Of a stretch of DNA of 64,000 bases, positions 25,070 to 33,525 are shown in pieces. The DNA is from Pseudomonadota bacterium (lineage in GTDB: Bacteria; Myxococcota_A; UBA796; GCA-2862545): NCBI GenBank assembly GCA_947505245.1, contig CANNIZ010000016.1, positions 1 through 64,000 of the forward strand. The letters run 5' to 3'. The position numbers were made by a program, and so were the translations under genes. The number at the start of each line of letters is the position of its first letter. The first letter of the stretch is position 1. Under the pieces are notes generated by a model. That model saw only the letters and a program-made list of their open reading frames with translations, was not told where the DNA came from and did no database searches.

Positions 25070-25528
25070 CTACCTCACCGGGTGATCGAAGTGACGTTCA
25101 TCTTCGAGGGTCGCGCCCTTGGCTTCGGGCTGGTGCGGGCGCGGAGCGCCAAGGTTCACGCCTTCGATGTTGAACCGCGCGAGCAGCCACCGCATCACGT
25201 AGGGCGCCAGGAACCGGCGCGTGGGCGGGAACAAGAACAGGTACCCGACGATGTCGGTGAAGAAGCCCGGCGTGACGAGCAACACGGCGCCGACCAGCAC
25301 CATCAGCGCCTCGACGACGCGGATCCCGGGCGGCAGGCCTTTTTGAAGGTCTGCGAGGATCTGCTTGACGATGCCGACGCCCTGGCTTCGCGCGAGCCAC
25401 GCGCCGAGCAGCCCATCCAGCAGCAGCAGCAAGACCGTGGGCGTCGGGCCGATCAGGCCGCCCACGTACACGAGCAGCCACGTCTCCACGAGCGGGACGA
25501 CCGTGAACAGCAGCCCGAGCCGCCACAT
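25070..25528 (-). CDS. fxsA: FxsA family membrane protein
   Basis: 152 residues. Four hydrophobic segments and the family pattern are visible: ETWLLVYVGGLIGPTPTVLLLLLDGLLGAWLARSQG, a GLPPGIRVVEAL segment, then VLLVTPGFFTDIVGYLFLFPPTR. FxsA-type proteins are inner-membrane proteins; E. coli FxsA relieves phage T7 exclusion by F plasmids, but the normal role is unknown. The ATG at 25528 shares one base with the mazG stop (TGATG); a GTG one codon upstream is possible. It is the middle gene of a mazG-fxsA-TPR operon. Confidence 0.88.
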   Translation of the reverse strand: MWRLGLLFTVVPLVETWLLVYVGGLIGPTPTVLLLLLDGLLGAWLARSQGVGIVKQILADLQKGLPPGIRVVEALMVLVGAVLLVTPGFFTDIVGYLFLFPPTRRFLAPYVMRWLLARFNIEGVNLGAPRPHQPEAKGATLEDERHFDHPVR

Positions 25529-26301
25529 CACGACTTCACCTTCACCTTGGCGATCTGCCAGCGGGCCTCGAGCGCGTCGGCGCTGAGCTCGTGCATCGTG
25601 TGCCCGTCCGCGCGAGCGTCGTCTTCGACGGAGCGGAACCGACGTTCGAATTTGGTGATCGCCATGCGCAGCGCGTCCTCCGAAGACGCCGGCAGGAACC
25701 GTCCGAGGTTGGCGAGCGCAAACAGAAGATCCCCGAATTCCTCGGTGATCGCCTCGTCGTTGCCGCTCGCGAGCGCCTCGTCCAATTCCCCAAGCTCTTC
25801 GGCCACCTTCATGCGCACGCCGGTTCGGTCCGGCCAGTCGAACCCGACGCGGCTCGCCTTCTCACCGATGCGGTGCGCGCGCAGGAGCGCGGGGAGCGAG
25901 CTTGGGACGCCGTCCAGCGCCGACTTCCCTCCCCCCTGCTTCTCTTTTCGATCGGCCCACGCGTCGTTGCCACCTTCCTTGCCGGTGGCCTGGTGGTTGG
26001 GGTCGAACACGTTCGGGTGCCGCACGACCATCTTGTCTGCGACGCCCGCCGCGACGTCATCGAGCGAGTAATCGCCGCGCTCCTCGGCCATACGTGCGAG
26101 CATCGCGACGATGAACAGCAGGTCGCCGAGCTCCTCCTTGAGCGCGTTCGGGTCCCCCCGATCGATCGCGTCGAGCGCCTCGTGGGCTTCTTCGAGCAGG
26201 TAGGGACGCATCAACAGCTCGGTCTGGGCGCGATCCCAGGCGCAACCGCCCTCGCTCCGGAGCGCAGCCACCACCCGTACGAGCTCGCGAAGACCATTCA
26301 T
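25528..26301 (-). CDS. mazG: Nucleoside triphosphate pyrophosphohydrolase MazG
   Basis: 257 residues, matching the two-domain E. coli-type MazG. Two all-alpha NTP-PPase modules are visible: the first with CAWDRAQT...LLEEAHEALDAI...EELGDLLF, the second with EELGELDEAL...EEFGDLLFALANLGR. The Glu/Asp clusters bind Mg2+. The enzyme hydrolyses (d)NTPs to NMP plus pyrophosphate, cleaning non-canonical nucleotides and modulating stress signalling. The ATG at 26301 gives MNGLRELV, the normal family N-terminus; an upstream GTG/ATG at 26343 adds 14 unlikely residues. It leads the minus-strand operon and is divergent from the oxidoreductase operon (111-nt gap). Confidence 0.95.
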   Translation of the reverse strand: MNGLRELVRVVAALRSEGGCAWDRAQTELLMRPYLLEEAHEALDAIDRGDPNALKEELGDLLFIVAMLARMAEERGDYSLDDVAAGVADKMVVRHPNVFDPNHQATGKEGGNDAWADRKEKQGGGKSALDGVPSSLPALLRAHRIGEKASRVGFDWPDRTGVRMKVAEELGELDEALASGNDEAITEEFGDLLFALANLGRFLPASSEDALRMAITKFERRFRSVEDDARADGHTMHELSADALEARWQIAKVKVKS

Positions 26302-26412
26302 TGGCGCGCCATGTACCACGGCATTTCCGGTGAGGCCCGACAAGGGCGATCGGGCTGGATCGCAATGGCCGCGGCCGGGTTACGCGGCTGTTCCCCCGAA
26401 GCCGCGGTTCAC

Positions 26413-28200
26413 ATGCAACCCACGAACACCAAGGATCCGCAGTACTTCCACCAGGTGGTCGACTGCCAGTGGGCCTGTCCGGCCCACACGAACGTGCCCG
26501 AATACATCCGGCTGATCGCCCAGGGAAAGTTCACCGAGGCTTACCTCGTGAACCGCGACAGCAACGTGTTTCCGGGCGTTCTCGGTCGGGTTTGCGATCG
26601 GCCCTGTGAGCCCGCGTGCCGGCGCACCCGCGTCGACGGCGCTCCGGTCGCGATCTGTCGGCTCAAGCGCGTCGCCGCAGACCTGAAGGACGACGTCCGC
26701 CCGTTCCTCCCGAAGGCCGCCGCAAAGAACGGCAAGCGCATCGCCCTCGTCGGCGCAGGCCCGGCGTCGCTCACCGTCGCGAACGACCTCGCCCCGCTCG
26801 GCTACGAGTGCGTGATCTTCGAAAAGCAGGCCAAGGCCGGCGGCCTGATGCGCACCAACATCCCGTCGTTCCGCCTCCCGGCTGAGGTTCTCGACGACGA
26901 GATCGCGCAGATCGTCGAGATCGGCAACGTCGACATCCGGTACAACACCCCGGTCGAGAGCCTGAAGTCGCTGCTCGCCGACGGCTACGACGCGGTGTTC
27001 GTCGGTTCGGGTGCGCCTCGCGGAAAGGATCTGGACGTGCCCGGTCGCCACGACAGCCCACGAATCCACATCGGCATCGACTGGCTCGAAGCGGTCGCGT
27101 TCGGCCACACGAAGGAGATCGGCCCGAACGTGATCATCATCGGCGTCGGCAACACCGCGATGGACTGCTGCCGCACGAGCAAGCGCCTCGGCGGAAAAGA
27201 CGTCCGCGTCATCGCGCGCCGCCCGCGCCAGTTCTTCAAGGCGAGCCCCTGGGAGCTCGAAGACGCCGAAGAAGAGCAGGTCGACATCCTCATCAACCAC
27301 GCGCCCAAGGCGTTCGTGTACGAGAACGGCGTGCTCAAGGGCATGACGTTCGAGCTGCTCGAGTGGGACGAGGCCGGTAAGAAGAGCAAGCTCGTCGGCG
27401 AGACGTTCCTCCCCGCCGACGACGTGATCTTGGCGATCGGCCAGGAGACGGCGTTCCCCTGGATCGAGAAGGACCTCGGCCTTGAGATGGACAAGTGGGG
27501 CCAGCCCGCCGTCGATCGCAAGACGTTCCAGAGCAGCCTCCCTGGCCTGTTCTTCGGCGGTGACGCGGCGTGGGGCCCCGAGAACATCATCTGGGCCGTC
27601 GAGCACGGTCACCAGGCGGCGATCAGCATCGACCTGTACTGCGAAAAGAAAGACCTCGCGCAGCGGCCCGCCGCCGGCATGACCCTCAAGAGCACGAAGA
27701 TGGGCCTGCACGAGTGGGCGTACAGCAACGACTACAACCCCGGCACGCGCGCGAAGATGAAGCACGTGGACCTGAAGGAGCGCTTCAAGAGCGTGGACAT
27801 CGAGGTGGAGCTCGGCTTCACCCAAGCGCAGTTCGAAACCGAGGTGCAGCGCTGCCTCAACTGCGACGTTCAGACCGTGTTCACCGACAAGGCGTGCATC
27901 GAGTGCGACGCGTGCATCGACATCTGCCCGACGCAGTGCCTCACCATCACCGCCGACGCCGATGAAGCCGTGCTCAAGACGAAGCTGTCGGCGCCCGCGG
28001 CGAACCCGAAGCAGCCGCTGTTCGCGTCTGGGGCCCTGCCGCAGACGAAGCGGCTGATGATCAAGGATGAGGACGTTTGCGTCCACTGCGGCCTGTGCGC
28101 CGAGCGCTGCCCGACGGCGGCGTGGGACATGCAGAAGTACGAACTGTTGCTACCGTTGCCTGGTGCCGGCACGCCGTCGGCCCCTGGGAGGACCGCATGA
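26413..28200 (+). CDS. GltD-like flavin/NAD(P) oxidoreductase fused to two [4Fe-4S] ferredoxin motifs
   Basis: 595 residues. The N-terminal region has the Cys-rich iron-sulfur domain of GltD/DPYD-type enzymes (VDCQWACPAH, RVCDRPCEPACRR). It is followed by the FAD site ALVGAGPASLTVANDLA (~residue 112) and an NAD(P) site IIIGVGNTAMDCCRTSKRLGG. The C-terminus adds two ferredoxin motifs, CIECDACIDICPTQC and CVHCGLCAERCPTA. The subunit should shuttle electrons between NAD(P)H and the 2-oxoacid oxidoreductase encoded directly downstream, whose start overlaps this stop by 4 nt (ATGA). The start at 26413 gives MQPTNTKDPQYFHQ. An ATG at 26365 would add 16 residues; neither has a strong Shine-Dalgarno. 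Genes upstream in the same frame are antisense shadow. Confidence 0.9.
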   Translation: MQPTNTKDPQYFHQVVDCQWACPAHTNVPEYIRLIAQGKFTEAYLVNRDSNVFPGVLGRVCDRPCEPACRRTRVDGAPVAICRLKRVAADLKDDVRPFLPKAAAKNGKRIALVGAGPASLTVANDLAPLGYECVIFEKQAKAGGLMRTNIPSFRLPAEVLDDEIAQIVEIGNVDIRYNTPVESLKSLLADGYDAVFVGSGAPRGKDLDVPGRHDSPRIHIGIDWLEAVAFGHTKEIGPNVIIIGVGNTAMDCCRTSKRLGGKDVRVIARRPRQFFKASPWELEDAEEEQVDILINHAPKAFVYENGVLKGMTFELLEWDEAGKKSKLVGETFLPADDVILAIGQETAFPWIEKDLGLEMDKWGQPAVDRKTFQSSLPGLFFGGDAAWGPENIIWAVEHGHQAAISIDLYCEKKDLAQRPAAGMTLKSTKMGLHEWAYSNDYNPGTRAKMKHVDLKERFKSVDIEVELGFTQAQFETEVQRCLNCDVQTVFTDKACIECDACIDICPTQCLTITADADEAVLKTKLSAPAANPKQPLFASGALPQTKRLMIKDEDVCVHCGLCAERCPTAAWDMQKYELLLPLPGAGTPSAPGRTA

Positions 28201-30044
28201 CGCTCTCCGTCGCTGAATCCGCGACCCCTGCAAAGGCCGCTCCCTTGCTGCCGCTCAGCGTGAACGACTTCGCGTTCAAGCTCGCCAACGCCAACGGCAC
28301 CGGCTCGGCGAGCGCGAACGGCCTGATCATGCAGGCGATCTTCCGGATGGGAATTCCCGTGTCCGGCAAGAACCTGTTCCCGTCGAACATCCAGGGCCTG
28401 CCCACCTGGTACGAGATCCGTGTCAACAAGGACGGCCACACCGCGCGCACCATCGAGTACTCGCTGATGGTCGCGATGAACGCCGAGACGTACGCGCGCG
28501 ACGTGAAGGAGGTCCGCTCCGGCGGCTACATCGTGCACGACTCGACGTGGCCGTTCCCGAACGCGCTCCGCCGCGACGACGTGCACTACCTCGGCGTCCC
28601 CTACGCGCAGATGTGCCTCGACAACTTCGCCGGCGCCCGCGAGCGCACGCTGATGAAGAACATCGTGTACGTCGGCACCCTCGCCGCGCTGCTCGACATG
28701 GACATGGCGGTGGTCAACGCGATGCTCGACGAGAAGTTCTCGAAGAAGCCGACGTTGCGCGACAGCAACCACAAGGCGATCAAGCTCGGCTACGACTACG
28801 CGAAGGCGAACTTCGAGTGCCCGCTGCCGCTGCGCCTGCAGACGATGGACAAGAACAAGGACAGCATCCTGATCGACGGCAACACCGCGAGCGCGCTCGG
28901 CTGCGTGTACGCCGGGGCGACCGTGGGGGTGTGGTACCCGATCACCCCGTCCACGGGCCTGATGGACGCGTTCACCGCGTTCTGCGAAAAGTACCGGACG
29001 GACGCTGAGACCGGCAAGAAGAAGTACGCGATCATCCAGGCGGAAGACGAGCTCGCCGCGATCGGCATGGTGCTCGGCGCGTCGTGGGCGGGCGCTCGCA
29101 CGTTCACGAACACGTCCGGCCCCGGCATCTCGCTGATGAACGAGCTCCTCGGCCTCGCGTATTACGCCGAGATCCCCGCGGTCGTGTTCGACGTGCAGCG
29201 CGTGGGCCCCTCCACCGGCATGCCGACGCGCACACAGCAGTCGGACGTGCTCGAGTGCGCCTACGCGTCCCACGGCGACACGAAGCACATCGTCCTGTTC
29301 CCTGCGAACCCGAACGAGTGCTTCCACTTCGCCCCGAAGGCGTTCGACCTCGCCGCGCGGTTCCAGACGCCGGTGTTCGTGTTGTCCGACCTGGACATCG
29401 GCATGAACGACTGGGTCGTGCCGAAGCTCACCTGGGACGACACCTACCGGCCCGATCAGGGTCGCGTGCTCACCAAGGAGCAGATCGAGGCGGGCGGCAA
29501 GTTCATGCGGTACAGCGACGACGACGGCACGGGCGTCACCTCGCGCACCCTGCCCGGCGTGACCGCCAAGGGCGCGTTCTTCACGCGCGGCTCGGGGCAC
29601 AACAGCAAGGGCGTGTACACCGAGGTCCCCGACGAGTACCAGGAGATCATGGAGCGCCTGACGCGCAAGCACAACAGCGCCAAGACCGCCGTGCCCGCGC
29701 CGATCGTCGAGAAGCGCCAGGACGCGACGTTCGGTATCGTCACGATGGGCGGCTGCGACCTGGCCGTCCGCGAGGCGATTGCGATCCTCGCAGGAAAGCG
29801 TCACCAGGCGGACTTCATGCGGGTGCGTGCGTTCCCGTTCCCCGACGAGGTCGAGGCGTTCCTCAACGAGCACGACGTGAACTACATCGTCGAGCAGAAC
29901 CGCGACGGGCAGCTCACCACCCTGCTCACCGTCGAGACGGGTGTGTCGAAGGACCGCCTGAAGAAGGTCCTGTTCTACAGCGGGTTCCCGCTGTCGGCCG
30001 CGGCCGTCGCGAACTTCATCATGGCCGATCGGGAGGCAATGTGA
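28197..30044 (+). CDS. korA: 2-oxoacid:acceptor oxidoreductase subunit alpha (KorA-type, gamma-alpha fusion)
   Basis: 615 residues. The N-terminal ~200 residues form the gamma-type domain (SANGLIMQAIFRMGIPVSGKNLFPSNIQG). The rest is the alpha domain with GVWYPITPSTGLMDAF, QAEDELAAIGMVLGASWAGARTFTNTSGPGISLMNE and MPTRTQQSD. Such enzymes decarboxylate 2-oxoglutarate or pyruvate to acyl-CoA, passing electrons to ferredoxin, or run reductively to fix CO2. GGGAGG precedes the ATG at 28197 and lies within the end of the GltD-like gene. Its stop overlaps the beta-subunit GTG start (GTGA). The length and fusion fit 2-oxoglutarate-type enzymes, but the exact substrate cannot be read from sequence. Confidence 0.92.
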   Translation: MTLSVAESATPAKAAPLLPLSVNDFAFKLANANGTGSASANGLIMQAIFRMGIPVSGKNLFPSNIQGLPTWYEIRVNKDGHTARTIEYSLMVAMNAETYARDVKEVRSGGYIVHDSTWPFPNALRRDDVHYLGVPYAQMCLDNFAGARERTLMKNIVYVGTLAALLDMDMAVVNAMLDEKFSKKPTLRDSNHKAIKLGYDYAKANFECPLPLRLQTMDKNKDSILIDGNTASALGCVYAGATVGVWYPITPSTGLMDAFTAFCEKYRTDAETGKKKYAIIQAEDELAAIGMVLGASWAGARTFTNTSGPGISLMNELLGLAYYAEIPAVVFDVQRVGPSTGMPTRTQQSDVLECAYASHGDTKHIVLFPANPNECFHFAPKAFDLAARFQTPVFVLSDLDIGMNDWVVPKLTWDDTYRPDQGRVLTKEQIEAGGKFMRYSDDDGTGVTSRTLPGVTAKGAFFTRGSGHNSKGVYTEVPDEYQEIMERLTRKHNSAKTAVPAPIVEKRQDATFGIVTMGGCDLAVREAIAILAGKRHQADFMRVRAFPFPDEVEAFLNEHDVNYIVEQNRDGQLTTLLTVETGVSKDRLKKVLFYSGFPLSAAAVANFIMADREAM

Positions 30045-31099
30045 GCTACATCAAGAAGCCGGTCGCCAGCCATCCTTCCGCGCAGAAGAACGCGCTCGGC
30101 CTCACGCTGCGCGACTACGAAGGCTCGATGTCCACGCTTTGCGCGGGCTGCGGGCACGACTCGATCACCGCCTCGATCGTGCGTTCGTTCTGGGAGCTCG
30201 GCACCGAGCCCCACACGATCGCGAAGATGTCGGGCATCGGCTGCTCGAGCAAGACGCCGGCGTACTTCGTGAGCGGCGCGCACGGGTTCAACTCGGCGCA
30301 CGGCCGCATGGCCGCGATCGCGTCCGGCGCCGCCGCCGCCAACCGCGAGCTGCGCCTGATCGGGGTCTCCGGCGACGGTGACTCGCTATCGATCGGCCTC
30401 GGCCACCTGTGCCACGCGATCCGTCGCAACGTGAACATGTTGTACATCATCGAGAACAACGGTGTGTACGGGCTCACGAAGGGCCAGTTCTCGGCGTCGG
30501 CGGACGTCGGCACCAAGTCCAAGAAGGGTGAAGCGAACGTGATGGCCCCGATCGACCCGGTACAGCTCGCGCTCACGCTCGGCGCCACGTTCGTGGGTCG
30601 CAGCTTCTCTGGCGACAAGGCCGAGCTCGTGCCGCTGATCAAGGCGGGCCTCGCGCACGAGGGGTTCGCGATCATCGACGTGATCTCGCCGTGCGTGACG
30701 TTCAACGATCACGAAGGCAGCACCAAGAGCTACATGTACACGCGCAAGCACCTCGAGGCGCTCACCCCCATCGACTTCGTGCCCGAAGCGTCCGAGATCA
30801 CCGCCCCCGAACGCGCCAGCGGCGGCCTCATGGAAGTCACGATGCACGACGGCAGCACGGTCCGCTTCCGCAGCGTCCATGAGGGCTACGACCCGACGAA
30901 CCGCATCAGCGCGATGTCGTACCTGTACGAGCGTCAGCAGAAGGGCGAGGTCCCGACCGGACTGTTGTACGTCGAGACGGGCCGCCCGCAGATGCACACG
31001 ATCATGAACTCGATCGACAAGGCGCTCGCAACCCTGCCGTTCGAAGCGCTCAACCCAGGATCGGCCGCGCTCGAAAAGCTCCAGCGGGCGTACCGATAG
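30041..31099 (+). CDS. korB: 2-oxoacid:acceptor oxidoreductase subunit beta (KorB-type)
   Basis: 352 residues from a GTG at 30041, supported by GGGAGG 4 nt upstream and by GTGA overlap with korA. The thiamine-diphosphate subunit signature is intact: LCAGCGHDSI near residue 34, SGIGCSSKTPAYF, GVSGDGDSLSIGLGHLCHAIRRN and ENNGVYGLTKGQ. It binds ThDP-Mg2+ and, with KorA, forms the catalytic heteromer. No separate ferredoxin gene follows; the fused ferredoxin modules on the first subunit of the operon likely replace it. The frame continues upstream for ~950 nt antisense-free but within korA, which is a shadow. Confidence 0.94.
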   Translation: MSYIKKPVASHPSAQKNALGLTLRDYEGSMSTLCAGCGHDSITASIVRSFWELGTEPHTIAKMSGIGCSSKTPAYFVSGAHGFNSAHGRMAAIASGAAAANRELRLIGVSGDGDSLSIGLGHLCHAIRRNVNMLYIIENNGVYGLTKGQFSASADVGTKSKKGEANVMAPIDPVQLALTLGATFVGRSFSGDKAELVPLIKAGLAHEGFAIIDVISPCVTFNDHEGSTKSYMYTRKHLEALTPIDFVPEASEITAPERASGGLMEVTMHDGSTVRFRSVHEGYDPTNRISAMSYLYERQQKGEVPTGLLYVETGRPQMHTIMNSIDKALATLPFEALNPGSAALEKLQRAYR

Positions 31100-31239
31100 A
31101 CGCACCCCTGCCGCCGTGGGTCACGCTCACGGACGGCGGTCTCCGGGCCGCGATCCCGAGCGACCCGGCTGAGCGCTGGGGAGGACTCGTCCTGATCGCC
31201 CTGTCGGGGCTGGTCGCGTGGGCGGGCGGCTTCGCAACG

Positions 31240-31614
31240 TTGTTGGGGCTGCTGGCCATGGTGCTCGGCGTCGGGATGTTTGCGAGCAGCTTTCAGTCCG
31301 AGCGTTTCATCGTCGAACATGGGGTCCTGACGCGAGAAAAGGCCAGCCCGCTCGGCAAACGCGCGGACCGGTTCGTCCTCGTCGAGGTCGAGGTCGAGGG
31401 CCGCGTCGACGAGGGCCTGCGAGGAGGAACGTCCGGAGCGGTGATGCTGTTGAAGCGCGGAACGCAGACGGTGGTGCTTCAACTGGCGGTGCCGGCCGCG
31501 TGGCGTGAAGAGGACCGGCGGCGCGTCTACGCCGACGTCGCGGCCCTCGTGGCCGCGCTCGTAAAGCTCGGAGCGGCCCCGGCCGGATCGACACACAACC
31601 CGCTCAGAGGCTGA
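31240..31614 (+). CDS. Small membrane-anchored protein of unknown function (start uncertain)
   Basis: 124 residues from a TTG at 31240; an ATG exists at 31258. The same frame is open back to 31099 without ATG, GTG or TTG, and that stretch codes for a plausible continuation with hydrophobic segments (GGLVLIALSGLVAWAGGF then ATLLGLLAMVLGVGMFASSF). The real start may therefore be a rare codon such as CTG at 31108, or the gene has lost its start. The soluble part (SERFIVEHGVLTREKASPLGKRADRFVLVEVEVEG) resembles a PH-like or DUF-type membrane-associated beta domain. No family is recognised. It follows korB directly and converges on the zinc-ribbon gene with a 3-nt gap. Confidence 0.5.
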   Translation: MLGLLAMVLGVGMFASSFQSERFIVEHGVLTREKASPLGKRADRFVLVEVEVEGRVDEGLRGGTSGAVMLLKRGTQTVVLQLAVPAAWREEDRRRVYADVAALVAALVKLGAAPAGSTHNPLRG

Positions 31615-31617
31615 CGC

Positions 31618-32094
31618 TCACCGGTCGTCGGTGCCGTGCTTCCTGCGCCCCGCGGGGAACGGGATCACCTGCCCGCGTTTTTGCGGCCCCACCGGCGGGT
31701 CCGCGACCTCGCGCATCGCCAGGTGCCCGCACAGGTGGCACGCCTCGTGGACCTCGACCCGGCGCCGCGCGTCGGACGAGTCCGGCAGGCGCATACACGG
31801 CGTCTCGAGTGTTCGTTGGCGGCACTCCGGGCAGTAGGCGTACCGCGACCGGGCGCCGTGCACGTTGGTGACGGCGTTCGTGCACCGCGGGCAAACGAGG
31901 ACCTCGTACGTGAGCGGGTCTCCGTCGACTGACGTGCTGACCAGCTCGGTCCCCTGACGGCCGAGCGACACGAGCGGCAAGCCGCACGACGGGCAGTCGC
32001 GCTTCTTGCGCATGGACCAGACCACGCCAAGGGTGAGGGCGAGGGCGGCCAGCAGCACGCCGATCAGTCCCAGCACCGACGGGTCGGTCAGCAA
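31618..32094 (-). CDS. Membrane-anchored multi-zinc-ribbon protein
   Basis: 158 residues from a TTG at 32094 with GGAGGA 6 nt upstream. An alternative ATG far upstream (32238) would lie in another frame of the pepP gene and was rejected. One N-terminal transmembrane helix (VLGLIGVLLAALALTLGVVW) is followed by MRKKRD, so the soluble part is cytoplasmic. Four CxxC knuckles follow (CPSCG, CPRC, CPEC and CHLCG), enough for two zinc ribbons. No named family. The start overlaps the aminopeptidase P stop by 7 nt, so the two are translationally coupled. Confidence 0.7.
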   Translation of the reverse strand: MLTDPSVLGLIGVLLAALALTLGVVWSMRKKRDCPSCGLPLVSLGRQGTELVSTSVDGDPLTYEVLVCPRCTNAVTNVHGARSRYAYCPECRQRTLETPCMRLPDSSDARRRVEVHEACHLCGHLAMREVADPPVGPQKRGQVIPFPAGRRKHGTDDR

Positions 32095-33479
32095 AGTCGC
32101 TCCTCCGGGGTGGGTCCGACCCCGATGATCGCCTCGAGTTCCGCGATCTCTTTCGGGATGGAACCCGTGAGGACGTCGGGGCCATCCGCGGTGACGAGCA
32201 CGTCGTCTTCGATGCGGATGCCGCCGAACCCGGCCCATTGGGCGGCGCGGTCCCAGTCGATCGCGTCCGCGAACGTGGCGCGCAGCTTCTTGTCGGCCAG
32301 GATCGCAGGCACCACGTAGAAGCCCGGCTCGATCGTGACGACCCAGCCGGCCTCGAGCGGCAGATCGAGGCGCAGGTAGCGCGTGCCGAACAGGTCCGGG
32401 CGGCCCTGGCCCTTCGGGTACGCCGGCCGATCGCCGAAGTTCTCGAGGTCGTGCACGTCCATGCCGAGCAGATGCCCGGTTCCGTGCGGGTAGAACACCG
32501 CGTGCGCGCCGATCTCGACGGCGGCTTCGGGCGACACGCGCAGCAGCTTCTCGTCGGCGAGGAACTGCGCGAGGACGAGGCAGGAGGCGTCGTGGACGGT
32601 GCGGTAGCGCACGCCTGGCCTCGTCAGCGCGATCGAGGTCTTCTGGGCGTCCAACACGGCCTGGTACGCGGCGCGCTGGCGGCCGTCGAACTTGCCGGAG
32701 ACCGGCCAGGTGCGCGTCACGTCGGCGCCGTAGCCGGTGCGGACCTCGGCCCCGCCGTCGAGCAGCAACAGCCGGCCGTTGTGGAGCTCGGCGTCGTGCG
32801 TGCGGGAGTGCAGCACGTCACCCGACTGGGTGAGGATCGTCCCGTAGCCTTCGGTGCAGTCGTGGTAGGTCAGGATCGCCTGGAACAGCGCCGTCAGGTG
32901 CTGCTCGTGCCCGCCGGGCCGCGTCCCGCGCATACACGCGACGTGCGCCTTGGCAGTGACCTCGGCCGCGGCGCGGAGCTCGTTGATCTCGCCCTGCGAC
33001 TTGGGACGGCGCAGCGCGATGATCGCGTCGATCAGGGCGTCGTCGCCGTAATGCTTACCAAACGACAGCGGCTCGCCCGTGATCTCCGTCAGGCGCCGGT
33101 TCTTCGACTCGTCGGCGACCGCGATCGTCTGCACGGTGAGGTCGTCGATCGCCACGGGGAGCTCGTCGATCGAGCGCACCGCGTCCACGTGGTAACGCTC
33201 CCGCAGCGTATCAAAGCCCTCGACTTCGCCGTGCCACAGGGCGTCATCGTGTTCCGGCGGTACCAGGAACAGCGTGCAGTAGTCGTCCTGCAGCAACATC
33301 GCGGCGTCGGGGATCGCGCAGCCTGTGAAGTAAAGGAACGTGCTGTCTTGGCGAAACGGCAGCTTGTTCATGGGGAGATTGCGCGACCGCTCTCCGTTGC
33401 CCATGAGCAGGACGGGACCGGGGACGAGCCCGGACAGGCGGCGACGGCGTTCAGCGAAGGTCGTGGCGAGCGTAGGCAT
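32088..33479 (-). CDS. pepP: Xaa-Pro aminopeptidase (aminopeptidase P)
   Basis: 463 residues with the PepP architecture: an N-terminal creatinase-like domain (FAERRRRLSG, FLYFTGCAIPDAAMLL) and a C-terminal pita-bread metallopeptidase domain. All five dimetal ligands are recognisable: Asp in LLLDGGAEV, Asp in GADVTRTWP, His in HGTGHLLGMDVHD, Glu in TIEPGFY and Glu in GIRIEDDV. It removes N-terminal residues preceding proline, using two Mn2+ ions, in the cytoplasm. The ATG at 33479 gives MPTLATTFAERR; longer frames run through the divergent asparaginase and were rejected. It is divergent from the asparaginase gene (46-nt gap) and coupled to the zinc-ribbon gene. Confidence 0.93.
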   Translation of the reverse strand: MPTLATTFAERRRRLSGLVPGPVLLMGNGERSRNLPMNKLPFRQDSTFLYFTGCAIPDAAMLLQDDYCTLFLVPPEHDDALWHGEVEGFDTLRERYHVDAVRSIDELPVAIDDLTVQTIAVADESKNRRLTEITGEPLSFGKHYGDDALIDAIIALRRPKSQGEINELRAAAEVTAKAHVACMRGTRPGGHEQHLTALFQAILTYHDCTEGYGTILTQSGDVLHSRTHDAELHNGRLLLLDGGAEVRTGYGADVTRTWPVSGKFDGRQRAAYQAVLDAQKTSIALTRPGVRYRTVHDASCLVLAQFLADEKLLRVSPEAAVEIGAHAVFYPHGTGHLLGMDVHDLENFGDRPAYPKGQGRPDLFGTRYLRLDLPLEAGWVVTIEPGFYVVPAILADKKLRATFADAIDWDRAAQWAGFGGIRIEDDVLVTADGPDVLTGSIPKEIAELEAIIGVGPTPEERLC

Positions 33480-33525
33480 AAATACAACGTACACGGGGAT
33501 GGCCCGACGTGCTACGACCCCGCCC

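Noticed and set aside
27870-29873. 667-codon minus-strand frame antisense to korA
   Set aside because: Shadow frame; korA carries the expected thiamine oxidoreductase signatures.
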